A stretch of 64,000 bases of DNA from JAQUTK01 sp963677415 (GCA_963677415.2 CAXXFJ010000019.1:28674-92673); one strand, 5' to 3'; shown: positions 44,563 through 53,426, numbered from the stretch's first letter. Translations and numbers: made by a program. Notes: generated from the sequence alone by a model not told the origin.

Positions 44563-45154
44563 GATTACCAATTACGATGAGAAAACCATAGGTGAGATGC
44601 TTATGATGTTTTACCAGCAGGAAGTAGTAAAAAGACGTGTACAGTTTACCAACGATGCTATAACACAGCAAAAAATTAGACAGGCAGCCAAATGGCTCAC
44701 TGGAAATTACAAAGTAGGCCTATTGCTCTATGGCACAGTCGGATCTGGAAAATCAACCCTCGCACGTGCTATTTGCAATATGATCGGAGTTCTTTACCAG
44801 AGTTCTTTTTCATCCGAAAGAAAGCAAGTTTACCGTGTTTCAGCCTTGGATTTGGCTAAAAATGTTGCGGATGATCCAGCATTATTCAATAAGTTGAAAA
44901 GCATAGACATGCTTTTTGTCGATGATATTGGAACAGAGCCAGCAAGTGTAAAAAGCTGGGGAAATGAGTTCTCTCCTGTTACAGAGCTTATATATGCCAG
45001 GTATGATAGACAACTATTCACCTTAGCAACCTCTAACCTCAAAGAGAGCGATTTTTCAGAAAGGTATGGAGAGCGGATAGCAGACCGTTTAGATGAAATG
45101 TTTGAGCGAATCCACTACAGCAATAAAAGTTATCGAAAGTCATTTACTAAGTAA
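44486..45154 (+). CDS. DnaC-like helicase loader ATPase
   Basis: 222 residues from MDENLYKQLQ, overlapping the replication-organiser gene by 77 bases in another frame. Walker A LYGTVGSGKST, Walker B MLFVDDIGTEP, sensor LFTLATSNLKESD and Arg finger region YGERIADRLDEMFERI define a DnaC/IstB-type AAA+ ATPase. It would load the host replicative helicase at the phage origin. Confidence 0.86.
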   Translation: MDENLYKQLQTVLSQQLEKTTETRFRITNYDEKTIGEMLMMFYQQEVVKRRVQFTNDAITQQKIRQAAKWLTGNYKVGLLLYGTVGSGKSTLARAICNMIGVLYQSSFSSERKQVYRVSALDLAKNVADDPALFNKLKSIDMLFVDDIGTEPASVKSWGNEFSPVTELIYARYDRQLFTLATSNLKESDFSERYGERIADRLDEMFERIHYSNKSYRKSFTK

Positions 45155-45180
45155 AAATGTGTTCAACAAATACCATTAAC

Positions 45181-45660
45181 ATGAAAAAAGAAATTAAAAA
45201 AGCCCCTATTACTATATCAAAGGTATTCCCTGCAACTCATAGCAAGGCTGGGCAACCGACAAACTTCCAGGAAAACATTTTAAATGAAATATATATGAGA
45301 CCTGGCACCCGTAAGAGGCATACAATCAGAAAAAATTATGGCTGGTGGAAATCGAAAGAAGAAAAGATAAACAAAGGCGAGATGTACTTATCACTTAAAT
45401 CATGGATTGGGAAACCCTATAATTCCCATCCGGAGGAGTGGCTAAAGCTCCCCAAGATAGCACTGCAAAAAATAACCATGACATACGGATCAGATGATGC
45501 TTATCCTCAGGTTTGGATTGATGGAAAGCAGGTACCTCTCCAAGAGGTAGCAAAAGGAGACACACTGAGTGTTGAGGACTTTGTAGAATGGTTCTTTGGA
45601 TCCAGCAAATCCAATGTTTATGAGGGTGTTATTATTCACTTTACAGACTTCAGATATTAG
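45181..45660 (+). CDS. Hypothetical phage protein, possibly ASCH-like (159 aa)
   Basis: About 159 residues from MKKEIKKAPITISK; an ATG at 45157 would add eight residues. The core (MYLSLKSWIGKPYNSHPEEW to FVEWFFG and GVIIHFTDFRY) resembles the short-strand pattern of ASCH domains, RNA-binding in some cases, but the match is weak. It ends one base before the methyltransferase start. Confidence 0.6.
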   Translation: MKKEIKKAPITISKVFPATHSKAGQPTNFQENILNEIYMRPGTRKRHTIRKNYGWWKSKEEKINKGEMYLSLKSWIGKPYNSHPEEWLKLPKIALQKITMTYGSDDAYPQVWIDGKQVPLQEVAKGDTLSVEDFVEWFFGSSKSNVYEGVIIHFTDFRY

Positions 45661-45661
45661 T

Positions 45662-46551
45662 ATGGTAGTATTAAGTCTTTTTGATGGGATGAGTTGCGGA
45701 CAAATAGCTCTAAATAAATTAGGTATTATTCCGGAGAAATATTACGCTTCTGAGATAAAACCATCTGCAATAAAAGTAACTAAGTATAACTTCAGTGATA
45801 CAATACACATCGGGGATGTCAAAAAAGTATCATATAAGAATGGGGTTCTGGAAACGGAAAGAGGGAATTATGATATTGGGCATGTCGATTTATTAATTGG
45901 TGGATCTCCTTGTCAGGACTTATCTGGTATGAATAAAAAAAAAGTTGGGCTTAAAGGTGAAAAGAGTTCTCTGTTTTGGGAATATGCAAGAATTAAAAAA
46001 GAAGTATTACCGACTTTTTTTATGCTTGAAAATGTTGGTTCAATGCCTTATAATGATGCTATGGCTATAACAAAGGAAATGGGTGTTAATGGGGTAAGAA
46101 TAGATTCTTCGTTGGTCTCTGCTCAGTTGAGAGATAGGATCTATTGGACTAATATACCAGGAAGCGGAACTAACCTATTCGGGGGGGGCAAATTGAGCAA
46201 CCGAAAGATAGAAATATCAAACTAAAGGATCTTCTTGAATGTGGATTTGTTGATAGAGATAAAAGTTTAGTACTTCTGGCTAAACATTACACCGGTTGCC
46301 CCTCTGATGAAGATAAACTTAAAAAGTATCTTCTGAAACGATATAAAAAAGCATTCTTGAATGTAAAGTGGTCTAATGAATCAATGAATGACGACAGCAT
46401 AGAAATGCTCTCGCGAGTCGAAATGGAGAGACTACAAACTGTACCAGAGGGGTACACCTCATGTTTATCTCACCGTGAAGCTTCTAATGTTCTGGGTGAC
46501 GGATGGACTGTTGATGTTATAACGCATATTTTAAAAGGATTAAAACAATAA
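45662..46551 (+). pseudogene. C5-cytosine DNA methyltransferase, out of frame at a G8 tract
   Basis: The first frame (45662-46225, 187 residues) carries FDGMSCGQIALNKLG (motif I), GGSPCQDLS (motif IV, catalytic Cys), ENVGSM (motif VI) and QLRDRIYW (motif VIII), then stops shortly after eight G (46181-46188). A second frame from 46192 continues without a stop to 46551 with the target-recognition part and motif X (EASNVLGDGWTVDVI). One more G (G9) or two fewer (G6) would join them; with G9 the product is 296 residues. It is therefore an OFF form of a phase-variable enzyme, a recent mutation or a sequencing error. The enzyme would methylate phage or host cytosines, perhaps to evade restriction. 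Confidence 0.85.
46181..46188 (+). repeat. G8 homopolymer within the methyltransferase gene
   Basis: Run of eight G in an otherwise AT-rich gene, just after motif VIII and before the target-recognition region. Such tracts slip during replication, so the length sets the reading frame. Confidence 0.9.
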
Positions 46552-46559
46552 ATGTAATT

Positions 46560-47369
46560 ATGGAGACAAACGCAACGAAAAGAACGGACATATTTCTCAT
46601 TGATCCACGAAACATAGTAGTGGTAGACAATTTCAATGTTCGGAGAGATTTTGATTTAGAAGAATTGAAAGAACAAATCAGAGCAAAAGGGGTGCTTAAT
46701 CCTCTTACTGTGATCCCATTCAAAGATAATGGGATCGAAAGATATAAATTAGTAGATGGGGAGAGACGTTACCGTGCTACAATGCTGGCAATTAGTGAAG
46801 GTGCTGAGATTCCCTTTGTAAAAGCACTTAAAGCCCCGAAAGATGCCTCTTTGGAGGATCTGTGTATTGAACAAATGATGAGAAATGAAGGAAAGCGTTT
46901 TTCTGAGTACGAGAGTGGCATCATGTTTAAACGGTTTAAAGATGATTTTGGATATAGCCAGGTGCAAATAGCTGAAAAGTTCAAAAAGTCACCTGCTTTC
47001 GTGAGCAAATGTTTATCGCTGATGAGCTTACCCCAGGAGATCCGTGACAGGATTGAAAATAATCTTATTTCAAGCAAAGCAGCCCGTGATATTGTAGCCA
47101 GTTATGAAGAAGAGGGCCAACAGGTAAAAGCCGTAAAGGAAGCCGTTGAGAGCGCCCAGGAACAGGGAAAGAGTATTGTTACCAATAAAGAGATAAACGC
47201 CCAGCAGAGAGAAGGAAAAGAGGCAAAGATAATATCTGAGGCTCTCAGGAAAGTGTGGGCTTACATGGATGGAGGCGTAATGATTAATGTTGATGAGCTG
47301 GCTAAGCTCCTCGATAAAACAGGCAGCCTATCACAAGCGATGAGACAGTACAAAAAAATAGTTAAGTGA
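46560..47369 (+). CDS. ParB-like DNA-binding protein
   Basis: 269 residues. The ParB N-terminal domain shows NFNVRRDFDLEELKEQIRAK, GVLNPLTV and the CTP-site-like VDGERRYRA, followed by the KorB/ParB helix-turn-helix (YSQVQIAEKFKKSPAFVSKC). No ParA gene is nearby, so a role in segregation is not supported. Phage ParB-like proteins may regulate transcription or act as nucleases. Confidence 0.83.
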   Translation: METNATKRTDIFLIDPRNIVVVDNFNVRRDFDLEELKEQIRAKGVLNPLTVIPFKDNGIERYKLVDGERRYRATMLAISEGAEIPFVKALKAPKDASLEDLCIEQMMRNEGKRFSEYESGIMFKRFKDDFGYSQVQIAEKFKKSPAFVSKCLSLMSLPQEIRDRIENNLISSKAARDIVASYEEEGQQVKAVKEAVESAQEQGKSIVTNKEINAQQREGKEAKIISEALRKVWAYMDGGVMINVDELAKLLDKTGSLSQAMRQYKKIVK

Positions 47370-47370
47370 T

Positions 47371-47502
47371 ATGGGAGTGCTACCAAGAAAACTGAAAAAG
47401 GATATTATCAAAGTCTCAGGGCGTGATAATTATTACACTATTGCCTGTGTATTGAGAGGGTATAAAAAGAGCGGAATCAAAATAAAAGTAAGCAAAAAAT
47501 GA
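47371..47502 (+). CDS. Small basic phage protein (43 aa)
   Basis: 43 codons, MGVLPRKLKKDI to IKIKVSKK, very basic. It starts one base after the ParB-like stop and overlaps the exonuclease start by four bases (ATGA), which supports translation. Possible nucleic-acid binding; function unknown. Confidence 0.5.
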   Translation: MGVLPRKLKKDIIKVSGRDNYYTIACVLRGYKKSGIKIKVSKK

Positions 47503-48068
47503 AAGTATTATTCTTTGACCTGGAAACTACAGGCACGTTAGTAAATAAACACGGGATCCACCAGTTAAGCGGATCTGTAGTGATTGATGGTGAGACAAAA
47601 GAATCTTTTGATCTTAGAGTGCAACCAAACCCAAAAGCAGAGATCATTCAAGAGGCTCTGGATATAGCTGGAGTAACTAAGGAGCAAATCCTAGCTTATC
47701 CCCCTATGGGTGAGATCTACAGGAAATTTACAGCCATGCTGGATAAGTATGTGAGTAGATTTGATAAGAAAGATAAGTTGTTTTTAGCCGGATACAATAA
47801 TGCCAGCTTTGATAACCCGTTTCTCCGTGCTTGGTTCCTCCAGAATAATGATAAGTATTTTGGATCCTACTTCTGGAGCAATGCCATTGATGTAATGGTT
47901 CTGGCTACTCCATACTTAGCTTCTAAACGTGCCGAAATGGAGAATTTCAAGCAGGGAACCGTTGCTAAAACCCTGGGGATTCAGGTTGATGATTCCAAAC
48001 TACATGATGCTCTTTATGATATTGAGATCTGTAGAGCTATTTACGATATTGTTTCACCAAATAAATAA
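47499..48068 (+). CDS. DnaQ-like 3'-5' exonuclease
   Basis: 189 residues of the DEDDh exonuclease fold: Exo I FFDLETTGT, Exo II NNASFDNPFLRAW, Exo III KLHDALYDIEICRAIYD with His and Asp. It probably trims DNA ends in phage replication or recombination. Coupled to the small basic gene upstream by a four-base overlap. Confidence 0.88.
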   Translation: MKVLFFDLETTGTLVNKHGIHQLSGSVVIDGETKESFDLRVQPNPKAEIIQEALDIAGVTKEQILAYPPMGEIYRKFTAMLDKYVSRFDKKDKLFLAGYNNASFDNPFLRAWFLQNNDKYFGSYFWSNAIDVMVLATPYLASKRAEMENFKQGTVAKTLGIQVDDSKLHDALYDIEICRAIYDIVSPNK

Positions 48069-48075
48069 TTAAGTC

Positions 48076-48549
48076 ATGCAAGAAAAAAAAGATGCTGCTA
48101 TATTAGCAGAGCAAGAGAAGAACGAGAAAAAAGCAGCTTTTTCAGAAGAAATCGAAAAGGGATTTTTCCAGCCTAATAAAGAGAAAAACCACAGGGGTAT
48201 CTATTTCCCTGAGTACTGGAGAAAGAAACGTCTGAAATGCTCATTTGTCAGCCAGCTGGAAGAGACTGCAAAGAAAACAGCAACGCTTAAAGATAAGCAT
48301 GGAGAATACAAAGATGGGATATTCCTACATGGCTGCTCTATTGTGAAAGTCTCAGTTAATAAGATTGGATTGTGGTGCGTTGAGATCCACAGCGAGCATC
48401 CAGTAGGTTTGCCTATGATCCAAGAGATCCGCTACAAGTTCATCCCCAATGACTGCCTAATGGCTATGCTGTTACCAAGCAGAAAGGAACGCTCCGGCAA
48501 TGATCTTATTACATTGTATCAGATACCTAATCAGGAAGAAAAGAAATGA
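48076..48549 (+). CDS. Hypothetical phage protein (157 aa)
   Basis: 157 residues. A charged helical start is followed by FPEYWRKKRLKCSFVSQLEE and a strand-rich half (HGCSIVKVSVNKIGLWCVEI, MAMLLPSRKERSGNDLITLY). No domain recognised. Overlaps the RuvC-like gene by four bases. Confidence 0.65.
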   Translation: MQEKKDAAILAEQEKNEKKAAFSEEIEKGFFQPNKEKNHRGIYFPEYWRKKRLKCSFVSQLEETAKKTATLKDKHGEYKDGIFLHGCSIVKVSVNKIGLWCVEIHSEHPVGLPMIQEIRYKFIPNDCLMAMLLPSRKERSGNDLITLYQIPNQEEKK

Positions 48550-48983
48550 TCTATATCGGTATTGATACAGGAGTTCATACAGGGATTGCTTTATGGGATA
48601 ACCGTAAGCGATCCCTGGAATTTGTTACCTCAATGCCTATCCATAAGGCTATGGAGGTCGTAAAACTTCACCAGGTAAATGCCCAGGAGAATTGCACTAA
48701 GCTGGTTGTAAGAGTTGAAGATCCGAGGCAGAGAACATGGTTCGGAACTGAAAGAATGAGCAGAGAGGAGGAACGTAAAAAACTCCAGGGAGTTGGATCG
48801 GTTAAGCGTGATGCCTCTATCTGGGATGAGTTTCTGAAAGATCTGGGTATTGAGTATGAAATGGTAGCTCCGAAAAGGAACATTACAAAATTAACTCAGG
48901 AAACTTTTAGGGCATATACAGGTTGGAAAAATCAGACAAATGAGCACGGCCGTGATGCTGCTATGTTAGTATTTGGTTTTTAG
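48546..48983 (+). CDS. RuvC-like Holliday junction resolvase
   Basis: 145 residues with an RNase H-like fold: first Asp in YIGIDTGVHTGIALWD, Glu in VRVEDPRQR, and a last Asp in HGRDAAMLVFG. A Lys-rich middle (KKLQGVGSVKRDAS) may bind DNA. It would resolve branched DNA before packaging. It ends the early block; a promoter-like element follows. Confidence 0.8.
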   Translation: MIYIGIDTGVHTGIALWDNRKRSLEFVTSMPIHKAMEVVKLHQVNAQENCTKLVVRVEDPRQRTWFGTERMSREEERKKLQGVGSVKRDASIWDEFLKDLGIEYEMVAPKRNITKLTQETFRAYTGWKNQTNEHGRDAAMLVFGF

Positions 48984-49002
48984 TCAACTTTTTACGTACA
49001 AA

Positions 49003-49036
49003 TGTGTTTACAGAACACATATTTTTTATATATTTG
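49003..49036 (+). promoter_or_regulatory. Promoter region with an inverted-repeat motif before the 130-residue protein gene
   Basis: A perfect -7 box TATATTTG lies at 49029-49036. Directly upstream is TGTGTTTACAGAACACAT, whose TGTGTT and AACACA arms are inverted. An almost identical 18-base motif lies at 51481, before the terminase genes. Confidence 0.55.
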
Positions 49037-49065
49037 CATTACAATATAAATCAGAGTAACGGAAT

Positions 49066-49458
49066 ATGGTAATATTATTTTCGATTCTGGCTTTGGCCCT
49101 ATTAGCATTATTCGTTTTAGCACGACATTGCAAAGGCTTTTTCGCAAAGTGTTTCCCTTATAAGCCTATGAAAACAGGTGATAGGGTTCATATTTATATC
49201 AACTATATGTACAACAGATCTGCTACCATTTCAAAGGTTAGTGGTAATCTAGTATATATCTATGGCATATTACCTCTGGTAATTAATCACAGGGGGACGT
49301 TTTATGCAAGGGGTATTCTCAGAGATGGTGAGAGACTTCTAATTGTAAGCCGGTATAGGTATTCTTATCTGGCTATTTTGGCTGAGGCTGTACGTAATAT
49401 TTTTGGAAGTCCTGAATGTGAGGACAATTTACCTATATCAGAAGATGGAAAAGATTAA
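49066..49458 (+). CDS. Hypothetical membrane-anchored phage protein (130 aa)
   Basis: 130 residues: an N-terminal membrane segment (VILFSILALALLALFVLARH), then a small beta-rich domain (GDRVHIYINYMYNRSATISK, LVYIYGILPLVINHRGTF). It overlaps the ParB-DUF4417 gene by 14 bases. No family recognised. Confidence 0.6.
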   Translation: MVILFSILALALLALFVLARHCKGFFAKCFPYKPMKTGDRVHIYINYMYNRSATISKVSGNLVYIYGILPLVINHRGTFYARGILRDGERLLIVSRYRYSYLAILAEAVRNIFGSPECEDNLPISEDGKD

Positions 49459-50542
49459 GAACATCGTTTATCGAAAAATTAGCGAATTGGTTCCTTTGAA
49501 GGAGAACCCCAGGACAATCACCAGCAAGGATCTTGATAAGTTGGTTGACTCTATCCGTATTAATGGGTTTTGGGAGCACCGACCAGTAGTATTATCAAAT
49601 CGTACTGGTAAGATGATAGTCCTAGCAGGAAATCAACGTCTAAAAGCTGCAAAAAAGTTGAAAATAGAGCAGGTTCCAACAGTTTTATATGAGAATCTTA
49701 ATGAAGATGATGAGAAAGAAATCATCCTCAGGGATAATATCAACAATGGACAGTGGGATCCGGTCGGTTTGCAAAGTAATTACTTTGCTGAGGTCGATTT
49801 CAATTTTATGGGCCTTGAAATTCCATCTTTTGGTGATGACGAGGAAGAGGAACCGAAAAAAAAGAAGGCAAAGAAAGCCAAAGAGGAAAATCAGGATCCA
49901 AATAGAGAGGATAGTGATGATAAAGAGGCTTTCTACAATTCAATGTTGAAGGATTGCCTGTATGAGAGCAATAACATTTTTGATATTCCTAATCTGCTGA
50001 TCGAAAAACAAGCGGGTAAACTATTATTGCCATTCGCTCCATGGGGTGCTGATAGCCGTTTGAGAAAGGACGTTTCTACTTATCATTTCTTTGTTGATGA
50101 TTACCGTTTTGAGGCGATCTGGAAAGATCCGATTAAGATACTAACCAGCGGTTGCAAGGCTATTGTTGAGCCGAACCTTTCCGTGTATGATACCACTCCT
50201 CTATCCTACGGGTTACAGCAGATCTATAAAAAGCGTTGGATTAGTCGCTATTTCCAGGAGTGCGGTATTCTTGTGTATGCAGATCTCAATGTATCAGTGA
50301 AATTTAAGGAATACAATAAAATGGGATTGCCGAAAGGCTACAATGCCTTTTTTACAAGAGGATATAACGGACGTTTGGAGTATCTAAAGCAGGAGCTGGA
50401 AGTAGCCAGGGAGATATCAGGATTAGAAACTCCTAATTTGCTGGTTTATGGTGGAGGTGATGAGATCAGACAGTTTTGCGCTGATAACAGCATAGTATAT
50501 ATTGAGCAGTTTATTAACGACAAGAAGAAGAAAAATGGCTAA
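49445..50542 (+). CDS. ParB-like/DUF4417 fusion protein
   Basis: 365 residues from MEKIKNIVYRKISELVPL. Residues 1-130 form a ParB/Srx-like domain (NPRTITSKDLDKLVDSIR, VLAGNQRLKAAKKL). A charged linker (DDEEEEPKKKKAKKAKEE) joins it to a DUF4417 domain (VEPNLSVYDTTPLSYGLQQI, NAFFTRGYNGRLEYL, LLVYGGGDEIRQF). This combination is common near terminase genes in phages of Bacteroidales and Firmicutes in my knowledge. Its role is unknown. Confidence 0.8.
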   Translation: MEKIKNIVYRKISELVPLKENPRTITSKDLDKLVDSIRINGFWEHRPVVLSNRTGKMIVLAGNQRLKAAKKLKIEQVPTVLYENLNEDDEKEIILRDNINNGQWDPVGLQSNYFAEVDFNFMGLEIPSFGDDEEEEPKKKKAKKAKEENQDPNREDSDDKEAFYNSMLKDCLYESNNIFDIPNLLIEKQAGKLLLPFAPWGADSRLRKDVSTYHFFVDDYRFEAIWKDPIKILTSGCKAIVEPNLSVYDTTPLSYGLQQIYKKRWISRYFQECGILVYADLNVSVKFKEYNKMGLPKGYNAFFTRGYNGRLEYLKQELEVAREISGLETPNLLVYGGGDEIRQFCADNSIVYIEQFINDKKKKNG

Positions 50543-51164
50543 AACGAGTGGAAGCAATAGTAAGCCTCCTAAAAACGGTGGACTAAAAGAAAATGATTCC
50601 AACTACAAGGGTAAGGTTGGAAAATTGGAATCGCTGGCTTCAATTAGCAATCCGGCTGTATATAAAACAGTAAAAGAAAGCATTTCCAGATTCCATTCTG
50701 TCCTGGGCGTAAGGCAAAAGGATATTAAAATTGCTACCCTGGATGGAGGTACGGGCGGTGTTCATCTTACAGCTAATGGGGTTTCAAAACTGGTAGTTTT
50801 GAATAAACAGGTATTCAATGCAAAGGGTACGACTACTCAAAGCGTTGCAAAATGGGCCGAGGCTGGTTATAAGTCTGGACACCTAACCAAAACAAATAAG
50901 CCGGTTGCCCACATTATAACGCATGAGCTGGCACACGCTACGTGGAACTCTCACATTTCATCTCCAAATGCAAAGGCAGCAACCAGCAGCGTAAACACTC
51001 TTTACAAGAAATGGAAAATGGATAAAGCTAAATCCGGCTATGGTAAGTATGCAACCTCCAATGTAAATGAGTTCTTTGCCGAGGTAAGTACAAGGGCCGT
51101 GCATGGGAAAGCGGATAAGTACACCAAAGCTGTTAAGGATATTATCAAAAAGTATAAACTGTAA
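50535..51164 (+). CDS. Phage zinc metallopeptidase-like protein (HExxH)
   Basis: 209 residues from MAKTSGSNSKPPKNGG. The centre has IITHELAHATW, an HExxH zinc-peptidase motif, with EFFAEVSTRAVHG later giving a possible third ligand Glu. The N-terminus is low complexity. Close to terminase and head genes, it might process head proteins or toxin domains; unknown. Confidence 0.7.
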   Translation: MAKTSGSNSKPPKNGGLKENDSNYKGKVGKLESLASISNPAVYKTVKESISRFHSVLGVRQKDIKIATLDGGTGGVHLTANGVSKLVVLNKQVFNAKGTTTQSVAKWAEAGYKSGHLTKTNKPVAHIITHELAHATWNSHISSPNAKAATSSVNTLYKKWKMDKAKSGYGKYATSNVNEFFAEVSTRAVHGKADKYTKAVKDIIKKYKL

Positions 51165-51168
51165 CTAC

Positions 51169-51176
51169 TATATTTG
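51169..51176 (+). promoter_or_regulatory. -7 box before the 73-residue protein gene
   Basis: Perfect TATATTTG, flanked by the inverted arms GTAACT and AGTTAC (51161-51187). The start codon at 51204 lies 27 bases downstream. No -33 box found. Confidence 0.4.
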
Positions 51177-51203
51177 TAAGGAGTTACAATAAAAGATATT
51201 ATT

Positions 51204-51425
51204 ATGAGTAAAATTGTATTAGATGTAAGGCAAAAGGCTGTTATCCAGAAATATGTTGATGGAAGTTACAGTCCGTTTTTCTCAAATGAAAACGAGCAAG
51301 AGGCAATGAATCAGGTTTTGGATATGGCTAATGAGCTGGAGGAGGAACTTGACGCTTATGATGAATCCGGTGATGATATGTTAAAATGGTTTTGGGAACA
51401 GTACCAGAAGCAAGAGCAACAGTAG
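51204..51425 (+). CDS. Small acidic phage protein (73 aa)
   Basis: 73 residues, acidic C-terminus (ELEEELDAYDESGDDMLKWF). It is bracketed by its own -7 box and a strong terminator, so it may be a separate short transcript. Function unknown. Confidence 0.6.
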   Translation: MSKIVLDVRQKAVIQKYVDGSYSPFFSNENEQEAMNQVLDMANELEEELDAYDESGDDMLKWFWEQYQKQEQQ

Positions 51426-51440
51426 TCTGAGAGTGAAAGG

Positions 51441-51471
51441 ATCAGATAGGCTTCCTATCTGATTTCTTTTT
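51441..51471 (+). terminator. Strong rho-independent terminator before the terminase genes
   Basis: Perfect 10-base stem ATCAGATAGG/CCTATCTGAT with a 3-base loop (51441-51463), followed by TTCTTTTT. It separates the early and late transcripts. Confidence 0.85.
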
Positions 51472-51480
51472 AACCAAAAG

Positions 51481-51498
51481 TGTGTTTAAAGAACGCAT
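51481..51498 (+). promoter_or_regulatory. 18-base motif before the terminase genes (second copy)
   Basis: TGTGTTTAAAGAACGCAT differs at two positions from the motif at 49003-49020. It lies between a terminator and the first packaging gene, the expected place for a late-gene control site. Confidence 0.5.
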
Positions 51499-51525
51499 AA
51501 ATGAAAATCAACGAATAAACAACGC

Positions 51526-51996
51526 ATGACACTGTTTGAGAAAGGGAATAAAATAGGTAATAGATTTACCTCTGATAGCCAGCCTAAGAATTCAGGCAGG
51601 AAGCCAGCCCTATACAAAAAACTAAAAGAGTTGACAGGCAAAAAGGTTGATTTTGAGTTAAGCAAAGAGGACTATTACAAGGTAATCCGCTACTTGATGG
51701 AACGTACACCAGGTGAATTAAAGAAGATCCTGGAGAATGCCAAAGATGATACCAACGGGAGTACTCCTGTTTGGGTTATCAATGTAATATCTGCAATAAA
51801 CTCCGATATTCGTTATGGTCGTACTGCTACTATAGACTCTATCTTTGATCGGTTATTTGGAAAAGCGAGCCAGCCAATACAAGGAGATATAAATGCAAAT
51901 GTGTCCGGATCTCTTTCTCCGGATCTTTCTGCTCTTTCTACTGATGATCTATTGAAGTATAACGAACTGCTGGAGAAGATTTATGGCAAAAAGTAA
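51526..51996 (+). CDS. Terminase small subunit-like protein (DUF5681 type)
   Basis: 156 residues. The start GNKIGNRFTSDSQPKNSGRK is the DUF5681 pattern seen in phage small terminases, followed by helical DNA-binding segments. It overlaps the large terminase gene by 14 bases and should recognise phage DNA for packaging. Confidence 0.78.
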   Translation: MTLFEKGNKIGNRFTSDSQPKNSGRKPALYKKLKELTGKKVDFELSKEDYYKVIRYLMERTPGELKKILENAKDDTNGSTPVWVINVISAINSDIRYGRTATIDSIFDRLFGKASQPIQGDINANVSGSLSPDLSALSTDDLLKYNELLEKIYGKK

Positions 51997-53416
51997 GAAA
52001 GATATTGCCATACCAGAGGCTCTTGCAGTTAAGATAGAGCTGTTTAGCCGTGGCTGCTTTGACTTCATAACCTGTCTTAATGGGGAAAAGCACGAAAAGC
52101 AGGATGAGGCTTTACGGATCCTTACCGACAATGAACATGCTGAGTTTTTGTATGGTGGTGCTGCTGGTGGTGCAAAGTCGTGGACTGGTGCTGCCTGGCT
52201 TCTCTTTATGTGCTTATGCTTTCCTGGTTCGAAATGGTTTATCGGTCGTGCAGAGCTAAAACGTATCACTCAATCAACCCTTATTACTTTTTATAAGGTT
52301 TGTAATCAATACAGTGTAGATGACACAATGTACAAGTACAATGGGCAATACAATTACATTGAGTTCTACAATGGTTCACGCATTGACTTACTGGATCTAA
52401 AATATCTACCAGGGGATGCGCTCTATGAGCGTTACGGATCTATTGAATATACTGGAGGCTGGATAGAGGAAGGCGGTGAGGTTAACTTTGGAGCATATGA
52501 CACTCTGAAAACACGTATAGGGCGACATTTAAATAAAGAACTGAAAGTTAAGCGTAAACTTTTTATTACTTGTAATCCTAAAAAGAACTGGATGTATGAG
52601 ACATTCTACAAACCAGCGAAAAAAGGAGACTTACCAGAGTATATGTACTATCTGGCTTGTTTAGTTCAAGAAAATCCATTTATAGATCCCGATTATATAG
52701 AGGGGCTTAAAACGACAAAGGATAAAGTAAAAAGGGAGCGTTTGCTTAAAGGTAATTGGGAATATGATGATAATCCGAACGCCCTTTGCTCACATGATTC
52801 TATCACGGCAATCTTTGGTAATATTCTGGCTCGTATAACTGGTACCCATTACCTCACAGCAGATATAGCACGCTTTGGATCCGATTATGCCCGTATTGGT
52901 GTTTGGAATGGTTACAAGCTCATTGACATCAGATGTTTTCCTGTTAGTAAAACGACTGATATACAAACGTGCATTACTCATCTACAGAAAAAGTACAGGA
53001 TCCCGAAACATAAATGTATAGCGGATGAGGATGGTGTAGGTGGTGGAGTTGTGGATAATTGCGATATCCAGGGCTTTGTGAATAATAGCAGGGCTTTCAA
53101 TGATGAAAATTATCAGAACTTACAAGCCCAATGTGCCTATAAGTTAGCAGATCACATTAATGACTCTGAGGTTGGAGTGGATTCTGATCTGGTTAGTCCT
53201 GCTGATATGGAGCAAATCACATTGGAATTAGAACAGATCCAGACGTGGAAAGCAGATGATGAGGGTAGACTTAAGATCAAGCCCAAAGAGGAAATAAAGC
53301 AGGATATTGGGTGCTCTCCAGACTGGAGAGATATGTTTCTAATGAGGTGCTGGTTTGATTACAATGAGTATAATATTCCGGATAATATAGAGAAAATGTT
53401 AGGATTAACCGATTAA
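51983..53416 (+). CDS. Terminase large subunit
   Basis: 477 residues. The ATPase half has a Walker A-like YGGAAGGAKSWTG and GGWIEEGGEVNF in the Walker B place. The nuclease half has LTADIARFGSDYARIGVW and IADEDGVGGGVVDN with catalytic acids. It powers DNA entry into the head and cuts the concatemer. Followed by the portal gene after 10 bases. Confidence 0.92.
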   Translation: MAKSKKDIAIPEALAVKIELFSRGCFDFITCLNGEKHEKQDEALRILTDNEHAEFLYGGAAGGAKSWTGAAWLLFMCLCFPGSKWFIGRAELKRITQSTLITFYKVCNQYSVDDTMYKYNGQYNYIEFYNGSRIDLLDLKYLPGDALYERYGSIEYTGGWIEEGGEVNFGAYDTLKTRIGRHLNKELKVKRKLFITCNPKKNWMYETFYKPAKKGDLPEYMYYLACLVQENPFIDPDYIEGLKTTKDKVKRERLLKGNWEYDDNPNALCSHDSITAIFGNILARITGTHYLTADIARFGSDYARIGVWNGYKLIDIRCFPVSKTTDIQTCITHLQKKYRIPKHKCIADEDGVGGGVVDNCDIQGFVNNSRAFNDENYQNLQAQCAYKLADHINDSEVGVDSDLVSPADMEQITLELEQIQTWKADDEGRLKIKPKEEIKQDIGCSPDWRDMFLMRCWFDYNEYNIPDNIEKMLGLTD

Positions 53417-53426
53417 TAATTAAGTT

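Noticed and set aside
46226..46551. The second frame of the methyltransferase as a separate small gene
   Set aside because: It carries only the target-recognition part and motif X and is continuous with the upstream frame apart from the G tract, so it is the C-terminal part of one gene.
46560..47369. Reading the element as a phage-plasmid because of ParB-like genes and iteron-like repeats
   Set aside because: No ParA or Rep protein is seen, and an integrase beside a split tRNA indicates chromosomal integration.
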